This document shows, in pieces, positions 17,334 through 26,756 of a DNA stretch of 64,000 nt. The notes below the pieces were generated by a model. That model searched no databases and was not told the origin of the DNA. It worked only from the letters and a program-made list of their open reading frames with translations. Origin of the DNA: Wukongibacter sp050859025. GTDB lineage: Bacteria; Bacillota; Clostridia; Peptostreptococcales; Caminicellaceae. The stretch's first letter is position 1; each line of letters begins with the position of its first letter. The DNA is taken from NCBI RefSeq assembly GCF_050859025.1, contig NZ_CP138200.1, positions 4,898,001 to 4,962,000 of the forward strand, written 5' to 3'. A program made the position numbers and the translations under genes.

Positions 17334-18446
17334 TTATCTTAAAATCTCTTTTTTCTCGTAAGTAAATTTTTCTATTAGCTCAGAAATAGGTTCAAAGCCA
17401 ATACCTGGTTTTTCAGGAACTTCAATCATAGCGTCTTTATCGATGGTCATCGGTGGATTAATAACATCTTGTTTCCAATAGCGAGTTGAAGCAGGAATAT
17501 CACCAGGGAATTTATAATTAGGTAAAGAAGCTATAGCTACATTGTGCGCCCTTGCTATACCTGTATCCAGCATACCGCCGCACCATACAGGTATACCGTG
17601 CGATTGACAAAGGTCATGGATTTTTCTAGCTTCAGTCAACCCGCCAACTCGCGCTACTTTAATATTAATTGTTTTTGTACTTCCGAGTTCAATAGCATGT
17701 CTTGCATCATCTACTGAATGTATGCTTTCATCAAGACAGATTCTTGTTTTCACAGCGGCTTGAAGTTTAGCATGATCAACAATATCATTATGGGACAATG
17801 GTTGTTCAATCATGAGTAGATTATAATTATCCAATTCTTTAAATAAGTCAATGTCCTTTAATGTATAAGCAGAATTTGCATCAGCCATAAGCATAATGTC
17901 ACCAAAACGCTTACGGACTGCTTCTACGTATGAGATATCGTGACCAGGACCTATTTTTATTTTTATACGACTATAGCCTTCTTCCATATGTTTTTCCACC
18001 ACTCGAACTAAATCGTCGGGACTTTTTTGAATACCAATACTAACTCCGGTTTCAATTTTACTTCTAGTTCCTCCCAAAGCCTTAGATAAAGGAATATTTT
18101 TTTCTTTGGCATATAAATCCCAAATTGCGCAATCCAAAGCAGCTTTTGCCATTTTATTGCGTCGAACTTTTGAAAAAAGTGTGCTGACTTCTTCTGGATT
18201 AGATATTTCATCTTTACTATATAGAGCAGGAATAAGAAAATCTTGAATCATATGCCATGCCGTTACAATGGTTTCTTCATTATAGAATGGATGATTAAAT
18301 GCAGAACAATCTCCATATCCAATATGATCTTTAGAATGAACCTCCACAGCAATAAAATGTTTATCTTTCATTTCGGCGAAACTTACTCTAAAAGGAGTTT
18401 TAAATTCCATTTTCATTTTTCGTAAAACAATTTTTTTGATTTTCAC
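17334..18446 (-). CDS. Enolase-superfamily N-acylamino acid racemase / OSBS-like enzyme 1
   Basis: MLE-subgroup enolase of 370 residues. Catalytic Lys162-x-Lys164 (RIKIK), metal ligands Asp189, Glu214 (IEQPL) and Asp239 (LDES), and second base Lys263 (NIKVARVGG) are all present at nearly the same numbers as in Amycolatopsis NSAR/OSBS. MAKAALDCAIWDL, GVSIGIQ and PVWCGGMLDTGI are typical of the NSAR/OSBS family. No men genes are nearby, so N-succinyl- or other N-acylamino acid racemisation is likelier than menaquinone synthesis. Start GTG at 18446 with SD GGAGG. Paralogue of the gene at 18481. Confidence 0.88.
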   Translation of the reverse strand: MKIKKIVLRKMKMEFKTPFRVSFAEMKDKHFIAVEVHSKDHIGYGDCSAFNHPFYNEETIVTAWHMIQDFLIPALYSKDEISNPEEVSTLFSKVRRNKMAKAALDCAIWDLYAKEKNIPLSKALGGTRSKIETGVSIGIQKSPDDLVRVVEKHMEEGYSRIKIKIGPGHDISYVEAVRKRFGDIMLMADANSAYTLKDIDLFKELDNYNLLMIEQPLSHNDIVDHAKLQAAVKTRICLDESIHSVDDARHAIELGSTKTINIKVARVGGLTEARKIHDLCQSHGIPVWCGGMLDTGIARAHNVAIASLPNYKFPGDIPASTRYWKQDVINPPMTIDKDAMIEVPEKPGIGFEPISELIEKFTYEKKEILR

Positions 18447-18480
18447 TTTTAGACCTCCATAATTTATATTTACTAATTAT

Positions 18481-19590
18481 TTACTTATATACATCGTGGC
18501 TTACCATCATTTTCTCTATAGCTTTTTCATCTATCATGTAATTAACACCATTTTTTTCATCTGGAACAATGAGTGTGCAATTTTTAGTAATATTAACTGT
18601 GGGAATAGTAATATCTTCATCAAAGTATCGATTACTTGCAGCAATATCATGTGCAAGGGTAAAATTAGGAAGACTTGCCATGGATATATTCTGAACTCGT
18701 CCAATACCAAGCTCAGTCATGCCTCCACACCAGACAGGAATATTATGTTTCATACAAAGGTCATGAATTTTTATCGATTCATGTATCCCTCCACATCGAC
18801 TGGATTTGATATTGATAATCTTACAGCTTCCCATCTCTATAGCTCTTCTAGCATCTTCTAATGATTCAATACTTTCATCAAGACAAATAGGTGTCTTGAT
18901 TTGTTTTTGAAGAACTGAATGATCAATAATATCGTTCTCTGCTAATGGTTGCTCTATATAGGCAAGGTTAAATTCATCCATTGCTTTAAAAAGTTCAATA
19001 TCATCAAGGGTATATGAAGAATTAGCATCTATTGTCAAGGTAATATCAGGAAAATGCTTTCGAACTTCCCTTACCACTTCAATATCCTTACTAGGCTTGA
19101 TCTTAATTTTTGTTCTGTGATAACCTTCGGCTAAATATTTTTCAATTCTTTTAAGCAAATCAGAAGTTTTTGGTTGAATTCCTATACTGACACCAACCTT
19201 GACCTCGTTATATACTCCTCCGATTAGAGTCTTAAGCGATTTTCCTTCTCTTTGTACTTTTAGCTCCCATAGGGCATTTTCTACAGCTGCTTTAGCCAAG
19301 TTATTACCACGTATAAAGGATACCTTTTCCATAAATTCTTCTGGACCCTCTATATCTTTGTGTAAAATTACGGGCAATATAATATTTTTAATAATATGGT
19401 GACAGGTTCCATTATCTTCAGGACTATATAATGGTGCAAAAAATGCTTTACATTCACCATACCCAACTAAACCTTCAGAATAAATTTTTACTATGAGTGC
19501 ATCTCTTTCCACAAAACGGACAAAGCTTGTTTCAAAGGGATGCACAAAGGGATTTTTTACTCTAATAATGTCAACGCGATCGATAATCAT
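18481..19590 (-). CDS. Enolase-superfamily N-acylamino acid racemase / OSBS-like enzyme 2
   Basis: Second paralogue, 369 residues, with the full catalytic set: Lys161-x-Lys163 (KIKIK), Asp188, Glu213, Asp238, Lys262 (NIKSSRCGG). By eye it is roughly half identical to the neighbour, so the pair comes from an old duplication with probable divergence in substrate: the specificity-determining N-terminal cap differs (HPFETSFVRFVE against TPFRVSFAEMKD). 34 bp upstream of the first racemase, one transcript. SD AAAGGAG before the ATG. Confidence 0.88.
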   Translation of the reverse strand: MIIDRVDIIRVKNPFVHPFETSFVRFVERDALIVKIYSEGLVGYGECKAFFAPLYSPEDNGTCHHIIKNIILPVILHKDIEGPEEFMEKVSFIRGNNLAKAAVENALWELKVQREGKSLKTLIGGVYNEVKVGVSIGIQPKTSDLLKRIEKYLAEGYHRTKIKIKPSKDIEVVREVRKHFPDITLTIDANSSYTLDDIELFKAMDEFNLAYIEQPLAENDIIDHSVLQKQIKTPICLDESIESLEDARRAIEMGSCKIINIKSSRCGGIHESIKIHDLCMKHNIPVWCGGMTELGIGRVQNISMASLPNFTLAHDIAASNRYFDEDITIPTVNITKNCTLIVPDEKNGVNYMIDEKAIEKMMVSHDVYK

Positions 19591-19619
19591 ATTTGTATAC
19601 TCCTTTATAAAGAAATTTT

Positions 19620-19647
19620 AAGTGCAAAGTAATATTACTTTGCACTT
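19620..19647. terminator. 28-bp perfect palindrome between transporter and racemase genes
   Basis: A self-complementary 28-mer (half AAGTGCAAAGTAAT) between the transporter stop (19677) and the racemase start (19590). On the minus strand it is followed by AAAATTTC, not a T-run, so it is a weak terminator or an mRNA-processing/stabilising hairpin. The plus strand has the better T-run. Confidence 0.55.
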
Positions 19648-19676
19648 ATTTTTAATTTTAAAATATCTACATTGAT

Positions 19677-21062
19677 TTACCATACATACACACCAACTAC
19701 TACACCTATAGTTGCAATTAAAGTCCATATTCCTATAAGAGGCAATATAAATTTCAACCATTTTCCGTAGGATACTCTTGCTAATCCTATATACCCCATA
19801 AGCGTTCCAGATGTTGGTATAATAAGGTTTGTTATTCCATCACCATACTTATATCCTGATACTATAACCTGTTTTGAAAGACCTATTACATCTCCCATAG
19901 GCGCTAAAACCGGCATTACAACTGCTGCCTGACCACTTCCTGATGGTACAAAGAAGTTAAATACCCAGTTAAATAAAAACATAAACACTCCTGAAATAAC
20001 ACTTGATGTTTTTGCAAGTGGTAATGAACAGTAATATATTATAGTTGATATTACTTGCCCATTTGTTAAAACAATTGAAATAGCAGTAGCAACTCCTATT
20101 AGGAGAGCTGAGTAAGTAGACATCTTGCATCCTTCAACAAAGGATTTACTAATTTCAGTTGGTCCCATCTTCGTTATTATTCCACTTACTATAGCAAGTA
20201 TTATTGTTAAGGTATTAAGCTGAGTAATTCCCCATTTGAAATTCAATGCACCATAAATGTATATTCCAAAAGTTACAAAAATGGCTAAAAGTATTACTTT
20301 CTGTTTAGCAGTGAATTCAATTGTATCCTCTTCCGATACATTAACAGCCCAATCATATTTTGAAGTTCCCAGCGCTGAAGTACTTGGGTCATTTATTACC
20401 TTCTTAGCATATTTCATGACAAATATAATTGATGCTATAAGAGCTATTACATATATTATTGTTCTAAGTACTATTCCTGAAAGCAACGGAAGACCTGCTA
20501 TAGACTGTGCTACCTGTACTGTAAATGGTCCCATTGCTCCAAAAATAAATCCACAATAACATCCAAGATACATCATTGATAGTCCTACAATAGGATCCAT
20601 TTTAAGCTTTCTTGCTATTATAAGTCCAATTGGTATGAATACTATTACCTGATTAACTATTATTTCAAGATATCCCAATATTGACATAATCGTCATAATT
20701 ATAGGGATTAGTAAAATAACCTTATCTTTAAGCCTTGAAGAAATATGATCTACACCTGCCTCAATTGCCCTTGAATCATTTACTACATTAAATGCTCCTG
20801 ATATGAGGAATACAGAAAATATTATTTTTCCTGCCTTTATCATTCCGGCTGATATTGCCATAATTGCATCATAAAAATTTACTGGTGACTGATCAACAAA
20901 ATGGAATGAGTTCGGGTCTATAGTCTTTGTATCCGGAATTTTGTCATAAACTCCTGCCGGAATAATGTAGGTAAGTACTGCAGCTAATAGAATAAAAAAC
21001 AAAAGTAATGCGTACGTATCTGGTAATTTGAATCTTTTTGCAGTGTTCTCAGTTTTTGTCAT
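19677..21062 (-). CDS. YfcC-family membrane transporter
   Basis: Polytopic carrier of 461 residues with about 12 hydrophobic segments, of the YfcC/C4-dicarboxylate anaerobic carrier-like group (ion transporter superfamily). Family cues: KLPDTYALLLFFILLAAVLTYIIPAG at the N-terminus, the NWVFNFFVPSGSGQAAVVMPVLAP re-entrant segment and the GDGITNLIIPTSGTLMGYIG loop. Members carry amino acids, dipeptides or carboxylates. It heads the minus-strand catabolic transcript and is divergent from a regulator, so it probably imports the pathway substrate. SD AAGGAGG. Confidence 0.88.
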   Translation of the reverse strand: MTKTENTAKRFKLPDTYALLLFFILLAAVLTYIIPAGVYDKIPDTKTIDPNSFHFVDQSPVNFYDAIMAISAGMIKAGKIIFSVFLISGAFNVVNDSRAIEAGVDHISSRLKDKVILLIPIIMTIMSILGYLEIIVNQVIVFIPIGLIIARKLKMDPIVGLSMMYLGCYCGFIFGAMGPFTVQVAQSIAGLPLLSGIVLRTIIYVIALIASIIFVMKYAKKVINDPSTSALGTSKYDWAVNVSEEDTIEFTAKQKVILLAIFVTFGIYIYGALNFKWGITQLNTLTIILAIVSGIITKMGPTEISKSFVEGCKMSTYSALLIGVATAISIVLTNGQVISTIIYYCSLPLAKTSSVISGVFMFLFNWVFNFFVPSGSGQAAVVMPVLAPMGDVIGLSKQVIVSGYKYGDGITNLIIPTSGTLMGYIGLARVSYGKWLKFILPLIGIWTLIATIGVVVGVYVW

Positions 21063-21260
21063 AGATAATTCCTCCTTATAAAATAAATTACAATTTGTTA
21101 TTAAAATATTATTTTGTGTATAATATTTTATAGTGTATAATTAGCAATAATATTACAATACTTATAATATTATGAAAATTAAGAATTTGTATTACATGTA
21201 TTATATCAGAAATGTATACGGCTGAATATTGGCTAAAATATGACTAAAATAGGTGATTTT

Positions 21261-22589
21261 ATGAGGATTGGATTTTTAGGGTCAAAGGTTAGATTGGATC
21301 ATATAAAGAAAGTTATAGATACTTTTTTTACGGATATAGACACAATTTATATTGTTGATTTGAAGGATTTTCACAATATGGAAATAGAGGACAAATTGAA
21401 AAAAATAAAAAAGGATGTAAATGGTTTTATATTTGCCGGCGAACTTCAGTACCATTTTTATAACAATATTTTTTTTCCAGATATACCATGTGACTATGTT
21501 AGAAAAGATTGGTCATCTTTGCAAAATTCCTTCCTTGGTATTACGCTTAAGGGAATTGATTTTACGAAAGTTAGTATTGATAGTTATTCTTCTTCATTAA
21601 TACACAATTTAATTAATGATTTAGGCGTACAAAAAAGCAAAATCAATATAAAAATTATTGAAAGAAAAAGCTTTGATAAGGGATATACGAAAAGTGTATA
21701 TAAAGAGCATAAAAGAATGTATTTAAATAAGAAAGTAGAGGGCTGTATTACCGCTTTGTCGCCAGTATACGAACGATTATCAAAGGAAAGTATCCCCTCT
21801 GTTTATGCAAAACCTACGACGGACGTAATCATAAAGACCATTAATCATATTAAGGAATTATACGATTCGAAGCTAGGAAAGCATGAGAATATAGCTATAA
21901 TAATTATACAAATCATACCAAAGAAAGAATATTCATATATTAGGAAAGATGAATATTTATATATGCATGAAAAAATTAAAGTGGCCGAAGAAGTATACTA
22001 CTTTGCAAAAAACACAAATGCCGCTGTAGTAAATGAATCTATAGATAAATTTGTTATTTTAATGAATCAAAAGGATTTGATTGAATATACAAATGGTATG
22101 CAAAGATTTTATCTATTGAATTCAATATATAATAATACTAATTGTGATATAAATATCGGTATCGGCTATGGGTTTAATCCAAGTGAAGCAAAATTCAATG
22201 CAAATCTAGCAATTGAAAAGGCAGATATAAATAGTAAAAATATAACTTATATTGTATGTAATTCAGATTCAGTTATTGGACCTTTGGATTTTTTAGTAAC
22301 TAATAAAAAGGAAACTGAAAATGAAGTTGAAGACAGAGTTTTTCTTGAATTGTCAAGAAAAAGTAGTATATCACAGTCTATGATATACAAAATATACATT
22401 CTAATAGAAAAGTATAAAAAGAATACCTTTACTTCTTTAGAGCTGTCTAAAAAATTAAACATATCTCAAAGAAGTACAAGTAGATTACTGAGAAAGCTAG
22501 AGGATCATAATATGGCAAGAATAGTCGGAAAGAAAATGACAGGTAATTCAGGAAGACCAAGCGATATTTATGAAATAAAATTATTATAA
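21261..22589 (+). CDS. Transcription regulator with PrpR-like sensor, cyclase-like fold and C-terminal HTH
   Basis: Protein of 442 residues. Residues 1-190 resemble the Rossmann-like PrpR_N type effector domain (MRIGFLGSKVRLDHIKKVI). Residues about 200-335 look like a degenerate nucleotidyl-cyclase/GGDEF-type fold (CDINIGIGYGFNPSEAKFNANLAIEKA) without a GGDEF motif. Residues about 360-435 hold a winged HTH (TSLELSKKLNISQRSTSRLL). The ATG at 21261 has SD AGGTGA; an in-frame ATG at 21240 has none. Divergent from the transporter and followed by the M20 gene, it is the likely sensor of the pathway substrate. Domain names are by resemblance only. Confidence 0.7.
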   Translation: MRIGFLGSKVRLDHIKKVIDTFFTDIDTIYIVDLKDFHNMEIEDKLKKIKKDVNGFIFAGELQYHFYNNIFFPDIPCDYVRKDWSSLQNSFLGITLKGIDFTKVSIDSYSSSLIHNLINDLGVQKSKINIKIIERKSFDKGYTKSVYKEHKRMYLNKKVEGCITALSPVYERLSKESIPSVYAKPTTDVIIKTINHIKELYDSKLGKHENIAIIIIQIIPKKEYSYIRKDEYLYMHEKIKVAEEVYYFAKNTNAAVVNESIDKFVILMNQKDLIEYTNGMQRFYLLNSIYNNTNCDINIGIGYGFNPSEAKFNANLAIEKADINSKNITYIVCNSDSVIGPLDFLVTNKKETENEVEDRVFLELSRKSSISQSMIYKIYILIEKYKKNTFTSLELSKKLNISQRSTSRLLRKLEDHNMARIVGKKMTGNSGRPSDIYEIKLL

Positions 22590-22672
22590 AAAAAATAATA
22601 TTTTAGACAGATTATAGCCTCTTTTTAGGCCAAAATAGTTTTTCTATAATTGAGTAAAAGGGGGCATAGTTA

Positions 22673-23839
22673 ATGAATAAAAAAATATTAGATGCAATAG
22701 AGAGCTGTGGTATTGACAATGATGTCATAATTGAAACTTGGAAGGAAATTGTGGAAATAGAGAGTTATACCCATAATGCAGAAGGTGTATGCAATGTCTG
22801 TAAATACATTAAAAATCAATTAGAAGAACTTGGTTTAGAAACCAAAGTTTATGATTTTGAAAACTCAGGTCCATTATTAATTGGTAAATGCGGTGAAGGA
22901 GACAATAGCGAAGGGGTTATTTTAGCAGGGCATATGGATACTGTTTTCAAAGATGGATTTATATTTAACAATCCTTTTAGAGTTGAAGATAGTAAAGTAT
23001 TCGGGCCTGGTGTACTTGATATGAAGGGCGGTATTAACTTAATCTTTTATATTATAAAAATTTTAAAAGAATTGAAATATAATAAACCCATAAAGGTAAT
23101 AATTAGTGGTGATGAAGAACATGGTCACGGAAAGTCTAATTGTGCTGAGCTTATGGAAGAGGAAGCAAAAGGATATAAATGCGCATTTAATATGGAGACG
23201 GGTCTTGTTGACAATAGTGTTACTATTGCAAGAAAAGGCAGAATGGGTTGCACTATAAAGACAAAAGGATTATCCGCCCACGCTGGGGCTAATTTTTCCG
23301 ATGGAATCAGTGCAATTTATGAAATAGCAAATAAAATACTTGAAATTAAGAAGCTAAATGAAAAATACGAGAATGCAACTTTTAGTGTAGGTATTGTAAA
23401 TGGAGGAACCATTGCTAATGCAGTTCCAGATTATGCAGAAATCCAACTCGATATTAGATTTGTCGATGACGATAATATAGAAAGTATCAAACAGGACTTA
23501 AATAACATTGTGGAATCAAGTATTATTGAAGGAACAAAATCTGAATTAATTATTGATAGCTACTTCCCCTCCTTCGTAAGTAAATACAACAAAGAATTCT
23601 ATGAACTGGTTAAATCAATTTCAATTAAGGATGGATTTGGCGAGCCTAAAGGAGTCTTGCTAGGAGGAGCCTCAGATGCAGCATATATTACAAGAGCTGG
23701 TGTACCTTGCCTCTGTAGTATGGGTGTCAAAGGTGAGTGGAATCACACTAATAGAGAGTATGCTTTAGTTGATTCTGCAATAGAAAGAGTTATATTGATT
23801 GTAGACAGTATATTGGAATTAGAGAATAAAACATTATAA
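22673..23839 (+). CDS. M20-family metallopeptidase / amidohydrolase
   Basis: Zinc-dependent amidohydrolase of 388 residues (ArgE/DapE/carboxypeptidase G2-like). Metal and catalytic residues: His87 and Asp89 (AGHMDT), Asp116 (GVLDMKGG), Glu148-Glu149 (SGDEEHG), a Glu in FNMETG, and the C-terminal His in EWNHTN. A dimerisation domain lies between about 180 and 290 (KGLSAHAG). Members deacylate N-acylamino acids; in known NSAR pathways an M20 hydrolase removes the succinyl group after racemisation. That pairing with the two racemases across the divergent promoter is the main functional hint. SD AAGGGGG. Confidence 0.9.
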   Translation: MNKKILDAIESCGIDNDVIIETWKEIVEIESYTHNAEGVCNVCKYIKNQLEELGLETKVYDFENSGPLLIGKCGEGDNSEGVILAGHMDTVFKDGFIFNNPFRVEDSKVFGPGVLDMKGGINLIFYIIKILKELKYNKPIKVIISGDEEHGHGKSNCAELMEEEAKGYKCAFNMETGLVDNSVTIARKGRMGCTIKTKGLSAHAGANFSDGISAIYEIANKILEIKKLNEKYENATFSVGIVNGGTIANAVPDYAEIQLDIRFVDDDNIESIKQDLNNIVESSIIEGTKSELIIDSYFPSFVSKYNKEFYELVKSISIKDGFGEPKGVLLGGASDAAYITRAGVPCLCSMGVKGEWNHTNREYALVDSAIERVILIVDSILELENKTL

Positions 23840-23911
23840 ATACAGAAAAAAATAACTATATCTATACCTATTTTTTATACGTCTAAACTTATTATACGAG
23901 GAAGTGATTTC

Positions 23912-25096
23912 ATGGGTGTTTTAGAGGGTATAAAGGTTTTGGATTTAACAAGAGTTCTTGCCGGACCCTATTGTACAATGATTCTTGGGGATATGGGAGC
24001 TGAAATAATTAAAGTAGAACGACCGAAAACAGGTGACGACTCGAGAGCCTTCGGACCTTTTATAAATGAGGAAAGCGCTTATTTCATGAGTATCAACAGA
24101 AATAAAAAAAGCATAACAATAAATTTAAAAAAGGAAAAAGGTAAAAACATTCTAAAAGAATTAGTTAAGGATTCAGATATAATTGTTGAAAATTTTAAAC
24201 CTGGCACAATGGAAAAGCTTGGTCTAGAATATGAAGCTTTAAAGGAAATCAATCCTGGTATTATCTACTGTGCTATATCCGGTTTTGGTCATACTGGCCC
24301 TTATAGTAAAAGACCAGCTTATGATGCAGTTGTGCAAGCTATGGGAGGCCTAATGAGTATCACTGGTCAGGAAGATGGACGCCCTACAAGGGTAGGATCA
24401 TCAATAGGTGATATTACAGCTGGACTATATGGAGCTATTGGAATACTTGGAGCTTTGCAGAGGAAAAATAGAACCGGTATGGGTGAAATGGTTGATGTGG
24501 CGATGTTAGATTGCCAGGTATCTATTCTTGAAAATGCTATAGCAAGATATACTGTCACAGGAGAAATACCGAGTCCAAAGGGAAATAGACACAGTTCAAT
24601 AGTGCCATTTGAACCATTTCCAACTAAAGATGGGGAGTTAATGGTGGCAGTAGGCAATGATAAACTTTGGGCTGTATTTTGTAAATGCATAGAGAGAGAA
24701 GATTTAATTGATGACTATAGATTTAAAACAAATCCCGACAGAAATAAATATTATGATGAATTAAGACCTCTATTGTGCAAGGCAATGATAAATAGAAAAA
24801 CTGAAGAATGGCAAAGGATACTTGATGATGCAGGAGTACCAAATGGTCCCATCAATACGGTAGATAAAGTACTAAAGGATGATCATATTAATCAAAGAGA
24901 AATGATTGTTTCAGTTAATCATCCAAAAGCAGGCCATGTTCTAACACCTGGGTCACCAATTAAATTTAGAAATAATCCTAATACCATTAGAAAAGCCTCT
25001 CCTTTAATAGGTGAAGAAACAATCGAAATTTTGAAAGAAAATCTAAATTTCAGTCAAAAAGAGATTGAAAACTTAATAGAAGAAGGCATAATTTGA
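23912..25096 (+). CDS. Class III CoA-transferase (CaiB/BaiF family)
   Basis: CoA-transferase of 394 residues. The N-terminal MGVLEGIKVLDLTRVLAGPYCTMILGDMGAEIIKVE and the VDVAMLDCQ segment carrying the catalytic Asp (about 191) are diagnostic of family III, which moves CoA between carboxylic acids (formyl-CoA, carnitine, bile acid or aryl-lactate CoA-transferases). It follows the M20 gene (72 bp gap, SD GAGGAAG) and ends the plus-strand arm. It suggests that a pathway acid is activated to a CoA thioester; no acyl-CoA dehydrogenase or dehydratase subunit is nearby. Confidence 0.92.
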   Translation: MGVLEGIKVLDLTRVLAGPYCTMILGDMGAEIIKVERPKTGDDSRAFGPFINEESAYFMSINRNKKSITINLKKEKGKNILKELVKDSDIIVENFKPGTMEKLGLEYEALKEINPGIIYCAISGFGHTGPYSKRPAYDAVVQAMGGLMSITGQEDGRPTRVGSSIGDITAGLYGAIGILGALQRKNRTGMGEMVDVAMLDCQVSILENAIARYTVTGEIPSPKGNRHSSIVPFEPFPTKDGELMVAVGNDKLWAVFCKCIEREDLIDDYRFKTNPDRNKYYDELRPLLCKAMINRKTEEWQRILDDAGVPNGPINTVDKVLKDDHINQREMIVSVNHPKAGHVLTPGSPIKFRNNPNTIRKASPLIGEETIEILKENLNFSQKEIENLIEEGII

Positions 25097-25242
25097 TACA
25101 TTTACATCAGCTACTGCTTTAATCCTAGAAGAAAGTACTACTTTCTTGAATACCTAATATCTTTGGTGCTGAGTATGTAAATAAATCCGTCTCTAGTTTC
25201 AATAACCTCCTTTTTCAATCTATTAAATATTAACGCTTAAAA

Positions 25243-25295
25243 ATTCGTCAAGGTTAAAATGCACTGATAAATCAGACCTTGACGAATATTTATAT
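25243..25295 (+). terminator. Hairpin downstream of the CoA-transferase gene
   Basis: A 12-bp perfect stem (ATTCGTCAAGGT / ACCTTGACGAAT) with a 21-nt loop, followed by ATTTATATTCATTTT. Probable terminator of the plus-strand operon, 150 bp after its stop. The stretch 25097-25240 holds no gene; the minus strand there has a short open frame (VIETRDGFIYILSTKDIRYSRK) that may be a protein fragment. Confidence 0.55.
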
Positions 25296-25769
25296 TCATT
25301 TTAGGAATTAATAGTAATATTGTCAAAAATGTCGCACCTACAATAACAGGAACACACAACTAAGCTAATCTTCCAAATAATTCAACTCCTGATTTTACTA
25401 TCCATATAAGTAAAATAGCAAAGCATATTACCAATATAATTTGAGGAGTTTCTGGAAATGTAAGCATAGTAATAAATGATCCAAGATAATAAAATGTAAA
25501 AGATGTATACTGAAATGTGTACAAAGTGAACAATAGCATTATTACTGTTCCAACATGCTTTCCAAATCAAATTTCAATAATATCAAATAAGTTTCTACCT
25601 GAAAAAATACAGTGAAGTTTGGAGTACATGCATCCCATGCTACTATAATAATAGATAGCCAAAAGTCTTGTTTAGCCATAATTCCCATTATGAATATTGT
25701 AGCATCTCCAAATAAAAATAGACTTATTAGAAATATACTCTGTCTATCTGAAATATCTTCTTTAATCAC
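25290..25769 (-). pseudogene. Spore germination permease (GerAB/GerKB type), decayed
   Basis: GTG at 25769 with SD GGGGAGG opens a frame (IKEDISDRQSIFLISLFLFG, MAKQDFWLSIIIVAWDA) typical of the N-terminus of GerAB-type germinant-receptor permeases. The frame breaks near 25545 and a second hydrophobic frame continues to 25382. The total covers less than half of the usual ~360 residues, and no GerAA or GerAC gene is nearby. Non-functional remnant; it supports a spore-forming ancestry. Confidence 0.7.
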
Positions 25770-25789
25770 AATTGTTCCTCCCCTTAACT

Positions 25790-26120
25790 AACTCCCTCAA
25801 TTAGTATTAACTAATTTCTATAGTTATATCCGTAGTAGACGTCTTCCGGAAAGTGGGCAGGCCTTCGATATTGCGATTTCTACATTCAAATAAGGGACAG
25901 ATTTATTGTAGTCAAAATATCCCTTTAACAATATATACTCAGTATATCCTTTTTTAATATTTCCACTGTCAATATCCATTTTAACAACTTATCCACAAAT
26001 TTGAATTTCTCAATATCCTACTTCATAGTAAAATCAGCACCACCCCATTAGCAGGTGGTTTTCGTATATACAAAAAGAAGAGTCCTCATCATCAGCCGAA
26101 AACTCCTCAAAAAATTACTA
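25790..26120. other. Gene-free interval
   Basis: No open frame with start and SD on either strand. A short hairpin, ACCACC / GGTGGTTTT, at 26048-26066 is terminator-like for the plus strand. The rest looks like decayed DNA between two gene remnants. Confidence 0.5.
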
Positions 26121-26345
26121 TTAATTAGAATGTATCTTCGTGGTTCTTATATCTTGTCTATCTTTAACCGTTATTTTATCTATCATCGCTTGAAGCAACA
26201 TCTTTTTATCCTCTTTTGCAGAGTTTTCTAATATATCATTAAACTCTGCCATTGCTCTTTTAATGCCATATATGGGATTTGGTCAATATTTTGTATACTT
26301 AGCTCTTTATCAATTTCCTCATTTCTATTATTTACTTAAATTTAG
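26121..26345 (-). pseudogene. Serine recombinase C-terminal remnant
   Basis: The last 43 codons (ATG at 26252 to TAA at 26121; MAEFNDILENSAKEDKKMLL, QAMIDKITVKDRQDI) look like the tail of a large serine recombinase, where LLxxxIxKITVK is common. A second frame upstream (NRNEEIDKELSIQNIDQIPY) continues the similarity after a frameshift. The catalytic domain is missing. A trace of a former mobile element or skin-like insertion. Confidence 0.5.
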
Positions 26346-26351
26346 GAATTA

Positions 26352-26756
26352 TTATAAACTATATTCCTTTGGTGGCTGGCCAGAAAAATCAGCAATTACA
26401 GCTTTAGCATCTTCAAGATAGAATATTTCGAATATAGGGTTATCTGGTGTTTTATAAATAGATTTAACAAGAGGGCTATGTTCGATTATTGCAGTTTTAA
26501 TATCCATATTATTTGAAAATACAACTTTTCCAGATAATCTTATCCATGCATAATTGGGAGAACAAGCACAAAGCTCTATATTAGAATTATTTTTAATTTC
26601 GTCATAAACCTTTTTGTTATTGGCGGTGCCGAAAAACAACTTACCATCTCTCTCAAGCATGAATTGGAAAGGGCGTACTTTTGGGTTTCCATCTTTATCA
26701 GTTGTAGCTAAATACTGAATAGGGTTTTGGTTTAAAAAATTTACTACTTCTTTCAT
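26352..26756 (-). CDS. Pyridoxamine 5'-phosphate oxidase-like FMN-binding protein
   Basis: Small split-barrel protein of 134 residues. ATTDKDGNPKVRPFQFMLERDGKLFFGTANNKKV near the N-terminus is the flavin-binding PNPOx-like pattern, shared with nitroimidazole-resistance-type and general stress proteins. The ATG at 26756 is used (SD AGGAG 9 nt upstream); an ATG at 26765 abuts the SD. It is transcribed after the MarR gene (about 154 bp gap), which may control it. Substrate unknown; a role in reducing small toxic compounds is plausible. Confidence 0.85.
   Translation of the reverse strand: MKEVVNFLNQNPIQYLATTDKDGNPKVRPFQFMLERDGKLFFGTANNKKVYDEIKNNSNIELCACSPNYAWIRLSGKVVFSNNMDIKTAIIEHSPLVKSIYKTPDNPIFEIFYLEDAKAVIADFSGQPPKEYSL

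Noticed and set aside
17334..19590. Menaquinone-pathway o-succinylbenzoate synthase
   Set aside because: Two copies, no other men genes, and a catabolic context with an M20 hydrolase.
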